From Rhodocyclaceae bacterium (GTDB lineage Bacteria > Pseudomonadota > Gammaproteobacteria > Burkholderiales > Rhodocyclaceae): 43,941 nt of DNA. Every line of letters begins with the position of its first letter. Position 1 is the stretch's first letter. The translations under genes were made by a program, and so were the position numbers. Of this stretch, positions 19,228-28,974 are shown piece by piece. The stretch spans positions 1-43,941 of the forward strand of contig JAIEOJ010000259.1 in the NCBI GenBank assembly GCA_019750575.1, read 5' to 3'. The notes under the pieces were generated by a model. It made no database searches, was not told the DNA's origin, and saw only the letters and a list, made by a program, of their open reading frames with translations.

Positions 19228-20211
19228 ATGAAAAAAACAAAATCAATTGATGTTTTTAATGGTGATGCGGACGGGCTGTGTGCGCTGATGCAGTGGCGCC
19301 AGGTATTCCCGGCGCAGGCCGAGCTGCTGAGCGGGGTCAAACGCGACAACGCCCTGTTGCGGCGGGTGGCGCACGGTGCCGACACCGAACTGCTGGTGCT
19401 GGACATCAATTTCGAGAACAACCGGGCCGATGTGGCGCGCCTGCTCGCCGACGGCGCCCGCATCCGCTATTTCGACCATCACCATCCGGGTGAACGGCTG
19501 CAACATCCTGCCCTCACCTTGACGGTCGATGAGTCGCCCCTGACCTGTACCAGCCTGCTGGTTCATCAGGCCCTGGGGGGGCGGCAGCCGGCCTGGGCGG
19601 TCACCGGTGCCTATGGCGACAATCTGCCGGCGGTGGCCAGCCGTCTCGCCGAGCAGTCGGGTTTTGATGGCACGCAGGCCGCCACGCTGCGCGAACTGGG
19701 CGAGTTGCTCAACTACAACGCTTACGGCAGCTCGCTGGCGGATCTGCATTTTGATCCCGTGGTCCTGTATGCCGCCTTGCAGGCCCATGGCGACCCTTTC
19801 GCTTTCGCTGCGGCGGCCGAGGCCTATCTGCAGTTGAGAGAGGGCTATCGGGCGGACATGGCGGCCGCTGCGGCAATGGTTCCCGACAGCCGGAGCGCCG
19901 CGCATGCCATTTATATACTGCCGGATCAGCCCTGGGCGCGGCGGGTCATCGGCGTATGGGCCAACGCGCTGTCGCAGGCGGCACCGGCACAGGCCCATCT
20001 GATTTTCTGCCCCGATGGCACGGGCACGGTGACGGCCAGCGTACGCGCCCCGCAGTCACGGCCGCGCGGTGCCGGCAGCTTCTGCCGGCAATTTGCGGGC
20101 GGCGGCGGCCGCGAGGCGGCGGGCGGGATTACCGGCCTGGCCGAAGCGGATATTGCCGCTGTCAGCGCCCGCTTTTGCGCCGCCTTTGCTGTCGATTCAG
20201 CGACAGATTGA
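19228..20211 (+). CDS. DHH family phosphoesterase
   Basis: IDVFNGDADGLCALMQWRQ...; FDHHHPGE; C-terminal GGGGREAAGG. Confidence 0.88.
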   Translation: MKKTKSIDVFNGDADGLCALMQWRQVFPAQAELLSGVKRDNALLRRVAHGADTELLVLDINFENNRADVARLLADGARIRYFDHHHPGERLQHPALTLTVDESPLTCTSLLVHQALGGRQPAWAVTGAYGDNLPAVASRLAEQSGFDGTQAATLRELGELLNYNAYGSSLADLHFDPVVLYAALQAHGDPFAFAAAAEAYLQLREGYRADMAAAAAMVPDSRSAAHAIYILPDQPWARRVIGVWANALSQAAPAQAHLIFCPDGTGTVTASVRAPQSRPRGAGSFCRQFAGGGGREAAGGITGLAEADIAAVSARFCAAFAVDSATD

Positions 20212-20299
20212 GCATGCGCGGGTCGGACACGTCGGCCGAAAGCACTGAATTCGCTGCTGCTCGGCTATATTGTGCGCAATTCGCACTGCAAGGTCTTCC

Positions 20300-22120
20300 A
20301 TGAGCCCAAATTCCGCCACAACGGCCCCGAGCGCAGCCAGCCGTGCCAGCGCCAAGGACACTTCGGCGCACCGTCTTGGCCTCGCTGAACTGATTGATGC
20401 GCTGCTCGAGGACCAGATGATCGAGCCGGATGCAGCAGTCCAGTTCAAGCACGAGCGACGTCACTACAAGGGTGCGACGCATCCGCTGGTCCTGATTGCC
20501 GAGCAGCGCTGGAAGTCGCTCAAGCCGCCGCATCGCGTGCTCGACGTCGACAGCCTGACGCAGTGGATGGCGGGCTGGGCCGGCCTCGACTACGTGCATA
20601 TCGATCCGCTCAAGACCAATTTCGCGGCGGTCACCGAGGTGATGAGCAGTGCCTACGCCACCCGCTTCGGCATCCTGCCTGTCGAGGTGAAGCCGCACGA
20701 GGTTGTCATCGCTACCGCCGAGCCTTTCATGCGCGAGTGGGAGGCCGAGCTGCAGCCCATCATCCGCAAGGCTATCAAGGTGGTGCTGGCCAACCCGAAT
20801 GACATTTCGCGCTTCCAGGTCGAGTTCTACAACCTGGCGCGCTCGGTCAAGGGGGCCATGAAGTCGGGTGAGGGCAATGCCGGCGCCAGCAACTTCGAGC
20901 AACTGGTGGAGCTCGGCAACAGCAACCGCCAGTTCGATGCCAACGACCAGCACATCGTGCGCATTGTCGACTGGTTGTGGCAATACGCTTTCGATCAGCG
21001 CGCCAGCGACATCCACATCGAGCCGCGCCGCGAGCTCGGCATCGTGCGCTTTCGCATCGACGGCGTGCTGCATCAGGTCTACCAGATTCCCAAGACCGTG
21101 CTGAATGCCATGACCAGCCGCATCAAGATCCTCGGCCGCATGGATGTGGTCGAGAAGCGGCGTCCGCAGGATGGCCGCATCAAGACCAAGATGCCGGACG
21201 GGCTGGAAGTCGAGTTGCGCCTGTCCACCATTCCTACCGCCTTCGGCGAAAAGCTGGTGATGCGTATCTTCGACCCCGAAGTGCTGGTGCGCGACTTTGC
21301 CGATCTCGGCTTCTCGCCCGAGGACAAGGGGCGCTGGGATGGCATGACCGCCAAGCCGAACGGCATCATCCTCGTGACCGGCCCGACCGGCTCGGGCAAG
21401 ACCACGACGCTGTACACCACGCTCAAGCAGCTGGCGACTGACGAAGTGAATGTCTGTACGCTGGAAGACCCGATCGAAATGGTCGAGGCTTCCTTCAACC
21501 AGGTGCAGGTGCAGGCAGATATCGGCGTGACCTTCGCCGCCGGCGTGCGCGCCCTGATGCGGCAGGACCCGGACATCATCATGGTGGGCGAAATCCGCGA
21601 TCTGGAAACGGCGGAAATGGCGATTCAGGCGGCGCTGACCGGCCACCTGGTCCTGTCCACCCTGCATACCAACGATGCGGCCTCGGCGGTCACGCGCATG
21701 CTGGATCTCGGCGTGCCGGCCTATCTGATCAATGCCACCGTGCTCGGCGTCATGGCGCAACGTCTGGTGCGTACGCTGTGTCCCGCCTGCAAGGCCGCGC
21801 ATCCGATCCGGCCCGAGGAAGAGGCTGCCTGGAATGAACTGGTATCGCCCTGGAAGGCCAAGGCACCTGCCCAAATCCATTACCCCGTCGGCTGCCTGGA
21901 TTGCCGCATGACCGGCTATCAGGGGCGGGTCGGCTTGTATGAAATCCTGCTCATGACGCCGGAGTTCAAGAAGCTGCTGGCCGCGCACGGTGATCTGCTC
22001 GATCTTCGCGAACAGGCCATCCGCGAGGGTACCAAGCCCTTGCGCATCTCCGGCGCCATGAAGGTGGCGGCCGGCCTGACGACGATGGAAGAAGTGCTCA
22101 AGGTCGCCCCGCCGGGTTGA
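20300..22120 (+). CDS. GspE/PulE/PilB-type secretion or pilus assembly ATPase
   Basis: ASDIHIEPRRELGIVRFRIDGVLH; Walker A GPTGSGKTTTLYTTL; GEIRDLETAEMAIQAALTGHLVLSTLHTND; CPAC..CLDC zinc motif. Confidence 0.93.
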   Translation: MSPNSATTAPSAASRASAKDTSAHRLGLAELIDALLEDQMIEPDAAVQFKHERRHYKGATHPLVLIAEQRWKSLKPPHRVLDVDSLTQWMAGWAGLDYVHIDPLKTNFAAVTEVMSSAYATRFGILPVEVKPHEVVIATAEPFMREWEAELQPIIRKAIKVVLANPNDISRFQVEFYNLARSVKGAMKSGEGNAGASNFEQLVELGNSNRQFDANDQHIVRIVDWLWQYAFDQRASDIHIEPRRELGIVRFRIDGVLHQVYQIPKTVLNAMTSRIKILGRMDVVEKRRPQDGRIKTKMPDGLEVELRLSTIPTAFGEKLVMRIFDPEVLVRDFADLGFSPEDKGRWDGMTAKPNGIILVTGPTGSGKTTTLYTTLKQLATDEVNVCTLEDPIEMVEASFNQVQVQADIGVTFAAGVRALMRQDPDIIMVGEIRDLETAEMAIQAALTGHLVLSTLHTNDAASAVTRMLDLGVPAYLINATVLGVMAQRLVRTLCPACKAAHPIRPEEEAAWNELVSPWKAKAPAQIHYPVGCLDCRMTGYQGRVGLYEILLMTPEFKKLLAAHGDLLDLREQAIREGTKPLRISGAMKVAAGLTTMEEVLKVAPPG

Positions 22121-22176
22121 TGCGTTGAGCTCTCAATTCTGCTCAGGCATGGCGTTGATCGAAAATGCCCGACAAA

Positions 22177-22280
22177 CCGTTCGGGCTGAGCTTGTCGAAG
22201 CCTCGCGAAGAATATGCCCAGCGGCTTCTCGTTTCCAGATGCGGTGATTATTGCGGCTTCGACAGGCTCAGCCTGAACGG
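22177..22280. repeat. REP-like inverted pair, second copy, between convergent ATPase and fecR-domain genes
   Basis: CCGTTCGGGCTGAGCTTGTCGAAG (22177-22200) and CTTCGACAGGCTCAGCCTGAACGG (22257-22280). Confidence 0.88.
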
Positions 22281-22301
22281 GCGTGTCTTCGCCCTTGCAG
22301 G

Positions 22302-22976
22302 TCAATAGCGGTAGGTGCTGCCCGCGTAGCTGTCCACGAAAGGCGGTAGGCGCCCGACCAGGGCTTCCAGCATTTCCAGTTCCGCATCGCTGTGATTGAT
22401 CACGCCGGCGCCCACCATGCTGCGCGGCATGGCCGGATCGTTGTGTATCCAGTGCGGCTTGTCGTGGTGCCGGGCGGTGATGATTTCCTTCTGCGCCGGC
22501 GCTGCGCTCGGCGTCACTTCGGCCGTGCCGTAGCACAGGCAGAAATAGGTTTTTGCTCCGCTGCCTTCGCCCTCCGCCTCGATATAGCAGCCGGTGCCGC
22601 GTATGCCGATGGTGGCGGTGGGCACGTTGATCTGCTTGTCGCCGCGTCCGAACACCGAGAGCAGCTTGCCGCTGATGATGCGCAGCACGTCCTTGGCGAA
22701 GGTGACCGAGGACGACTCGCGCTGCAGATAGGCGTCCTGCCCGATCACATAGATGGCTTCCGCGCCCTTGCCGGTGACGACGGTGTCGCCGGGCTTGACC
22801 TGGGTACCGACAGTCGCGCTTTGTCCATTCACGCGCACATCGCCGCTGAGCTTGCGCATGCCCTGCTGCTGCGGATCGTTGCCGCGCGCCAGGGCTTCCG
22901 CGATCAGGCCGCTCAGTCCGGCCGCCGGCAGCAGTACGGCACTGTGTTGCAGGAAACGGCGGCGCGCTGTCTTCAT
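22302..22976 (-). CDS. FecR-domain protein with Tat-like signal
   Basis: MKTARRRFLQHSAVLLPAAGLSGLIAEALA twin-arginine leader; SGDVRVNGQSATVGTQVKPGDTVVTGKGAEAIYVIGQDAYLQRESS...ATIGIRGTG (FecR). Confidence 0.82.
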   Translation of the reverse strand: MKTARRRFLQHSAVLLPAAGLSGLIAEALARGNDPQQQGMRKLSGDVRVNGQSATVGTQVKPGDTVVTGKGAEAIYVIGQDAYLQRESSSVTFAKDVLRIISGKLLSVFGRGDKQINVPTATIGIRGTGCYIEAEGEGSGAKTYFCLCYGTAEVTPSAAPAQKEIITARHHDKPHWIHNDPAMPRSMVGAGVINHSDAELEMLEALVGRLPPFVDSYAGSTYRY

Positions 22977-24151
22977 TGTTTTCTCCTGAGCTCCTGCATC
23001 GCGGCGGTGAGGCCTTCCAGGGTGAGCGGAAACATGCGCCCCTGCATGAGTTCCTGCATGATGCCTATGGAGCGTGTGTATTGCCACATTTTTTCTGCTT
23101 CCGGATTCAGCCAGACGGCATGCGGGTAGGTGGCGAGCAGGCGCGCCATCCATGTCTGTCCCGATTCCGGATTGTTGTATTCGACGCTGCCGTTGGCATG
23201 CAGGATTTCGCTCGGCGCCATGCTGGCATCGCCGACGATGATGAGCTTGTAGTCGCTGCCGTACTTGTGCAGCACGTCGTAGAGCGGGATCGCCTCGGTA
23301 CGACGCCGGCGATTGTTGCGCCAGACGTGGTCGTAGATGCAGTTGTGGAAGTAGAAATATTCGAGGTGCTTGAACTCGACGCGGGCCGCGGAAAACAGCT
23401 CTTCACACTGCTCGATGTGGTCGTCCATGGAGCCGCCGACATCGAAGAACAGCAGCACCTTGATCGCGTTGTGCCGCTCCGGCCGCATCTTCAGATCCAG
23501 CCAGCCGGCATTGCGCGCCGTGCTGGTGATGGTGCCTTCAAGGTCAAGCTCGTCCGCTGCACCGCTGCGCGCAAACTTGCGCAACTGCTTCAGGGCCACC
23601 TTGATATTGCGCGTGCCCAGTTCCACCGTATCGTCGAGGTTGCGAAACTCGCGTTGTTCCCAGACCTTGACCGCAGTGCGGTGGCCGGCGGATTCACCGC
23701 CGATGCGTATGCCTTCCGGGTGATAACCGCTGTGGCCGAAGGGGCTGGAGCCGCCGGTGCCTATCCACTTGTTGCCGCCCTGATGGCGCCCCTTCTGTTC
23801 TTCGAGACGCTTGCTGAACTCCTCCAGCAGCCTGTCCAGCCCCATTCTTTCGAGCGCGGCCCTGGCTTCCTCGCTCAGGTAGCGACTGCTGATGTACTTG
23901 AGCCAGTCCTCGGGGATGGCGTCCGCCAGGCCGGGCAGCGCCTCCAGCCCCTTGAAGTATTCGCCGAAGGCGAGGTCGAAGCGATCGTAGTGCTTTTCGT
24001 CCTTGATCAGGCAGGTGCGCGCCAGCACATGGAAGTCGTCGATGCTGTAGTTGGACAGCCCGGCCTGCATGGCTTCGAGCAGGGTCAGGAACTCCCGCGT
24101 CGAGACCGGCAGTTGCTTGTCGCGCAGGTGCAGAAAGAAGTCGATCAGCAC
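22973..24151 (-). CDS. VWA domain-containing CoxE-like protein
   Basis: KVLLFFDVGGSMDDHIEQCEELFSAARVEFKHLEYFYFHNCIYDHVWRNN. Confidence 0.9.
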   Translation of the reverse strand: MLIDFFLHLRDKQLPVSTREFLTLLEAMQAGLSNYSIDDFHVLARTCLIKDEKHYDRFDLAFGEYFKGLEALPGLADAIPEDWLKYISSRYLSEEARAALERMGLDRLLEEFSKRLEEQKGRHQGGNKWIGTGGSSPFGHSGYHPEGIRIGGESAGHRTAVKVWEQREFRNLDDTVELGTRNIKVALKQLRKFARSGAADELDLEGTITSTARNAGWLDLKMRPERHNAIKVLLFFDVGGSMDDHIEQCEELFSAARVEFKHLEYFYFHNCIYDHVWRNNRRRRTEAIPLYDVLHKYGSDYKLIIVGDASMAPSEILHANGSVEYNNPESGQTWMARLLATYPHAVWLNPEAEKMWQYTRSIGIMQELMQGRMFPLTLEGLTAAMQELRRKQ

Positions 24152-24162
24152 CGCTGCTGGCC

Positions 24163-25005
<843 letters not shown>

Positions 25006-25041
25006 GGCGAGTCCTCGGGCTGGGTGATGCTCAAGTCTTGT

Positions 25042-25470
25042 TTATAGCTTCATCCGCACGCATTCGACATAGGCGGCGCTGTCCGGCGGCAGGCCTTCGC
25101 GCTGGGCCTTCCACATGACTTCACCGAGGCAGTCGAGTACGTCGTGAAAGGCGTCGTGCTGGTTGCCGTGCTTGTCGCAGAGCTTGGTGAAGGCGTCGCG
25201 CAGGCCCGGCGGCTGGTCGATCTGCAACTGTTCGTAGATCGCCAGATGCATGGACAGGTGCAGGAAGGGATTGGTTTCTCCGTCAGCCGGCGTCCATTCG
25301 CGCGTCAGTGCGTCCGGGGCCTCGAGCAGGGCGTGGTATTCCGGGTGCCATTTGACGAAGGTCGAGGCCTGCATTTCCAGCGGTGTCTGCGGAACGCCTT
25401 CGCGCTCCTTCTTCCATGCGTCGATGAAGAAGGCGCGAACCTGGTCGCGGGTGGGATTGAATAGGCTCAT
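25042..25470 (-). CDS. DUF1841 family protein
   Basis: MSLFNPTRDQVRAFFIDAWKKEREG...ETNPFLHLSMHLAIYEQLQIDQPPGLRDAF. Confidence 0.85.
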   Translation of the reverse strand: MSLFNPTRDQVRAFFIDAWKKEREGVPQTPLEMQASTFVKWHPEYHALLEAPDALTREWTPADGETNPFLHLSMHLAIYEQLQIDQPPGLRDAFTKLCDKHGNQHDAFHDVLDCLGEVMWKAQREGLPPDSAAYVECVRMKL

Positions 25471-25474
25471 AAGT

Positions 25475-25564
25475 TTCACCACAGAGACACAGAGGCATAG
25501 AGAAAGACAAACATGAGCCTTTCTCTGCCGGTTTTTCTCTGTGTCTCTGTGCCTCTGTGGTTCA
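25475..25564 (-). repeat. CACAGAG palindromic element, copy A (nth / DUF1841 junction)
   Basis: minus strand TGAACCACAGAGGCACAGAGACACAGAG ... CTATGCCTCTGTGTCTCTGTGGTGAA; terminal TGA is the nth stop. Confidence 0.9.
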
Positions 25565-26194
25565 TAGGTTTTTGTCTTTAAACTCGCACAGGTCGTTGAT
25601 CACGCAGCGAAAGCATTCCGGCGTGCGCGCCTTGCAGACATAGCGGCCGTGCAGGATCATCAGGTGGTGGGCATCAATGATGAAATCTTTCGGCACCACT
25701 TTCACCAGCTTGTCTTCGACCGCACGGACATCCTTACCGGGCGCGATTTTCGTCCGGTTGGCAAAGCGGAAGATATGGGTGTCTACCGCAATCGTCGGTT
25801 CGCCGAAGATGGTGTTGAGAATGACGTTCGCCGTCTTGCGGCCGACGCCGGGCAGCGCCTCGAGGGCTTCCCTGTCGTTGGGCACTTCGCTGTTGTGATG
25901 CTCGATCAGCAACTCGGACAAGGCCAGCACATTCTTCGCCTTGGTGCGAAACAAACCGATGGTCTTGACCGCCTCGGTAATGCCGTCCAGCCCGAGCTTG
26001 ACCATCTTCTCCGGCGTCGGCGCCTTCTTGAACAGCGGCCGCGTTGCGATATTCACGCCCTTGTCCGTTGCCTGCGCCGAGAGGACGACGGCGACCAGCA
26101 GCTGGTAGGGTGTTTCATACTCCAGCTCGGTTTCCGGCTTGGGGATGGATTTGGCGAGACGCTTGAATATCTCGTGACGGATTTCTGCGTTCAT
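25562..26194 (-). CDS. nth: Endonuclease III
   Basis: EALPGVGRKTANVILNTIFGEPTIAVDTHIFR; C-terminal C-x6-C-x2-C-x5-C Fe-S ligands. Confidence 0.96.
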   Translation of the reverse strand: MNAEIRHEIFKRLAKSIPKPETELEYETPYQLLVAVVLSAQATDKGVNIATRPLFKKAPTPEKMVKLGLDGITEAVKTIGLFRTKAKNVLALSELLIEHHNSEVPNDREALEALPGVGRKTANVILNTIFGEPTIAVDTHIFRFANRTKIAPGKDVRAVEDKLVKVVPKDFIIDAHHLMILHGRYVCKARTPECFRCVINDLCEFKDKNL

Positions 26195-26202
26195 CGGGTG
26201 GC

Positions 26203-27003
26203 TCAGGCGTTTTCGTTCTTCTTGCGGCGCGCTTCAATGGCCTCGATTTCCGCCCGGGTGGCGTCGCTGAGATTGTCGGTGTTCTGCGGCTTGCTGGCCT
26301 CGCGTTGCTGGCGTGCGCGCTCCATGGCTGCGGCAATCAGTGCGCGCTTGGCGTCCAGCGGCATGAGCGCAGCAGGCGCGTCGGACGAAGGCGGGGCAGC
26401 GGCTACGTCGGCGTCAGCCGGTTTGGCTGCGTCGCCTGCGCGACTGCGCCTGTTTTCCCGTTCGTGCTTGTCCCTGTCCAGACGGTAGAGATGGATTTCG
26501 TGCTGTTCGCGCCACTGGGCGTTGCGGTCGCGCGCCAGCTCTTCGGCGGGAAGCGCTTGCATGCTGATGCAATCGACAGGGCAGGGTGCGACGCAGAGAT
26601 CGCAGCCGGAACAGAGGTCGGCGACGATGGTGTGCATCAGCTTGGCTGCGCCAACGATGGCATCGACCGGGCAGGCCTGGATGCAGAGCGTGCAGCCGAT
26701 GCAGACGGGTTCGTCGATGACCGCCACCATGCGCGGCTGCTCGACCCCGTGGACAGGATTCAGCGGCTTGTAGGGCTTGTCGAGGAGCTCTGCCAGCAGG
26801 TGAATGCCGTGGTCGCCGCCGGGCGGGCACTGGTTGATATCGGCCTCGCCGCGCGCAATGGCCTCGGCATAGGGGCGACAGCCGTCGTAGCCGCATTTCG
26901 TGCATTGCGTTTGCGGCAGGACTGCGTCGATTTTTTCGATCAGCCGTTCTGCCTCGGTCCGAGGCGCCGGATGAAGGCGAAAAACGGGGTAAGTACTGCT
27001 CAT
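26203..27003 (-). CDS. rsxB: RnfB/RsxB-type electron transport ferredoxin
   Basis: [35 protein letters not shown]; two 4Fe-4S motifs [16 protein letters not shown] and [16 protein letters not shown]. Confidence 0.9.
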   Translation of the reverse strand: MSSTYPVFRLHPAPRTEAERLIEKIDAVLPQTQCTKCGYDGCRPYAEAIARGEADINQCPPGGDHGIHLLAELLDKPYKPLNPVHGVEQPRMVAVIDEPVCIGCTLCIQACPVDAIVGAAKLMHTIVADLCSGCDLCVAPCPVDCISMQALPAEELARDRNAQWREQHEIHLYRLDRDKHERENRRSRAGDAAKPADADVAAAPPSSDAPAALMPLDAKRALIAAAMERARQQREASKPQNTDNLSDATRAEIEAIEARRKKNENA

Positions 27004-27066
27004 CAGGGTAGCGCTCTTGATTGGCGAATGCCGCAATTTTCCGCCAAATCGGGATGCGGCGGGCGT

Positions 27067-27564
27067 TTATCTGCCGCGCAGGACGCTGGCGAAGGCGATC
27101 AGCGACAGCAGCAGCAGGCCGCTGAAGGCCAGCAGCGACCAGTCGGCGATGGCGAGGCCCAGAAACTTCCAGCCGGCTTCCGAACACAGGCCGGTGGCCT
27201 CGAAGAGCAGGGGGACCTTCTCGCCGGCCCAATAGACGAACTCTTCCCACCAGGGCGCATTGGCGGTGCAGCTGATATCGGTGGCAAAGCGCTGCAACCA
27301 GACCTGGTAGCCGGCGATAAAGGCGCCGAGCCCTGCCAGCCCGCTATTGCCGAGCGCGACCAGTCCCTGCGAAAGGCGGCAGCGCGACAGGCAAAGACCG
27401 ACCAAGGCGGATGCTGCCAGTGCCAGATACACCATGCGCTGCAAAATGCACAGCGGGCAGGCCGCCAGATTGAGTGTCTTGGCCAGGTACAAGCCACCGC
27501 CCACCAGACCGGCACCGGTCAGGAAAGTGAGGGCAAAGATGCGTGTGGGCGTGAGCAGTTTCAT
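27067..27564 (-). CDS. dsbB: Disulfide bond formation protein B
   Basis: CPLCILQRMVYLALA; CTANAPWWEEFVYW; C-terminal small TM protein. Confidence 0.88.
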   Translation of the reverse strand: MKLLTPTRIFALTFLTGAGLVGGGLYLAKTLNLAACPLCILQRMVYLALAASALVGLCLSRCRLSQGLVALGNSGLAGLGAFIAGYQVWLQRFATDISCTANAPWWEEFVYWAGEKVPLLFEATGLCSEAGWKFLGLAIADWSLLAFSGLLLLSLIAFASVLRGR

Positions 27565-27630
27565 GCCAACCATTCTATGCGGCTTGTGATCCGAACGTTT
27601 TCAGAAAGCGTAACAGCTCGGTGGAGGTTG

Positions 27631-27652
27631 CCCCGCCCCATGTGGGGCGGGG
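27631..27652. other. GC-rich hairpin CCCCGCCCC-atgt-GGGGCGGGG
   Basis: 9-bp perfect inverted repeat, 4-nt loop, intergenic cysN-dsbB. Confidence 0.7.
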
Positions 27653-27678
27653 TATGGGGTGGGGAGAGCTGAGCTGCG

Positions 27679-27711
27679 ATTTTGCAGGCCAGCTTAGCTG
27701 GCCTGCAAAAT
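27679..27711 (-). terminator. 33-nt perfect hairpin whose 3-nt loop is the cysN stop codon
   Basis: minus strand ATTTTGCAGGCCAGC-TAA-GCTGGCCTGCAAAAT. Confidence 0.7.
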
Positions 27712-28974
27712 CATGCCCGCACCCACCGTATTATTGGTGGCCTCATCAATCACGATGAAGGCGCCGGTGGCACGGTTTTCGGTATAGGGATCGATGGCCA
27801 GCGGCTGGGCCAGCTTGATCGTTACCTTGGCGATATCGTTCACGGCCAGTTTGTCGGCGCCCTGCTTTTCCAGCGTGTTGATGTCGAGGCGGTATTCGAT
27901 GCCGGACAGAATGGCCTTGGATTCGCGGGTGGTGTGGCGCACCACATACTTGCGTGCACGGTCCAGCGGCGTTTCCGACAGCCAGCACAGCATCGCATCG
28001 ATCTGCTTGGTGACAGCGGGGGCTTCGTCGGTTTTAACAATCATGTCGCCACGAGAAATATCGATCTCGTTTTCAAGCAGGATGGTCACGGACTGGTCGG
28101 CATGAGCTTCCGGCAGGGACTGGCCGTAGATCTGGATGTCCGCAACCTTGCTGGTGGCGCCCGATGGCAGCACGGTAATCGCGTCACCCTTGGCGATGAC
28201 GCCGGAGGAGACGCGGCCCATGAAGCCGCGATAGTCGTGCAGTTCCGGATTGGCCGAATCGTGCGGACGGCACACGAACTGCACCGGGAAGCGGAAGCGT
28301 TCGTCGCGATCCGCATGCGCGCACGGGGCTTCTTCCAGGATTTCCAGCAGCGTCGGACCGTCGTACCAGTCCAGCTTCTCGCCACGGTCCACGATCATGT
28401 CGCCATTGAGCGCCGACATGGGGATGAAGCGCACATCCTTGAGACCGATCTGCTGGGCGAAGGCGAGGTAGTCGGCCTTGATCTTCTCGAAGGTGGCCTG
28501 GTCGTAGTCGACCAGGTCCATCTTGTTGATGGCGACCAGCAGATGCGGTATGCCGACCAGATTGGCGAGGTAGGAGTGGCGGCGCGTCTGGGTCAGCATG
28601 CCCTTGCGCGCATCGATGAGGATGATGGCCAGATTTGCGGTCGAGGCGGCGGTCACCATATTGCGGGTGTACTGCTCGTGGCCCGGCGCGTCGGCGATGA
28701 TGTACTTGCGCGTGCCGGTGCTGTAGTAGCGGTAGGCGACGTCGATGGTGATGCCCTGTTCGCGCTCGGCTTGCAGGCCGTCGGTGAGCAGCGACAGGTC
28801 CACGGCTTCCATGCCGCGCTTCTTCGAGGTGCGCTCGATGGCGTTGAGCGTATCGACCAGAATCGTTTTGGTGTCGAACAGCAGGCGGCCGATCAGCGTG
28901 CTCTTGCCGTCATCGACGCTACCGCAGGTGAGGAAGCGCAGTACGCCGTGATCTTGAATTTCGTTGGCACCCAT
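27694..28974 (-). CDS. cysN: Sulfate adenylyltransferase subunit 1 (GTPase)
   Basis: LRFLTCGSVDDGKSTLIGRLL; DAPGHEQYTRNM; NKMDLVD. Confidence 0.96.
   Translation of the reverse strand: MGANEIQDHGVLRFLTCGSVDDGKSTLIGRLLFDTKTILVDTLNAIERTSKKRGMEAVDLSLLTDGLQAEREQGITIDVAYRYYSTGTRKYIIADAPGHEQYTRNMVTAASTANLAIILIDARKGMLTQTRRHSYLANLVGIPHLLVAINKMDLVDYDQATFEKIKADYLAFAQQIGLKDVRFIPMSALNGDMIVDRGEKLDWYDGPTLLEILEEAPCAHADRDERFRFPVQFVCRPHDSANPELHDYRGFMGRVSSGVIAKGDAITVLPSGATSKVADIQIYGQSLPEAHADQSVTILLENEIDISRGDMIVKTDEAPAVTKQIDAMLCWLSETPLDRARKYVVRHTTRESKAILSGIEYRLDINTLEKQGADKLAVNDIAKVTIKLAQPLAIDPYTENRATGAFIVIDEATNNTVGAGMILQAS

Noticed and set aside
20162-21988. 608-aa minus-strand ORF opposite the GspE-type ATPase
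   Set aside because: Shadow ORF; no recognisable motif, and the sense strand is unambiguous
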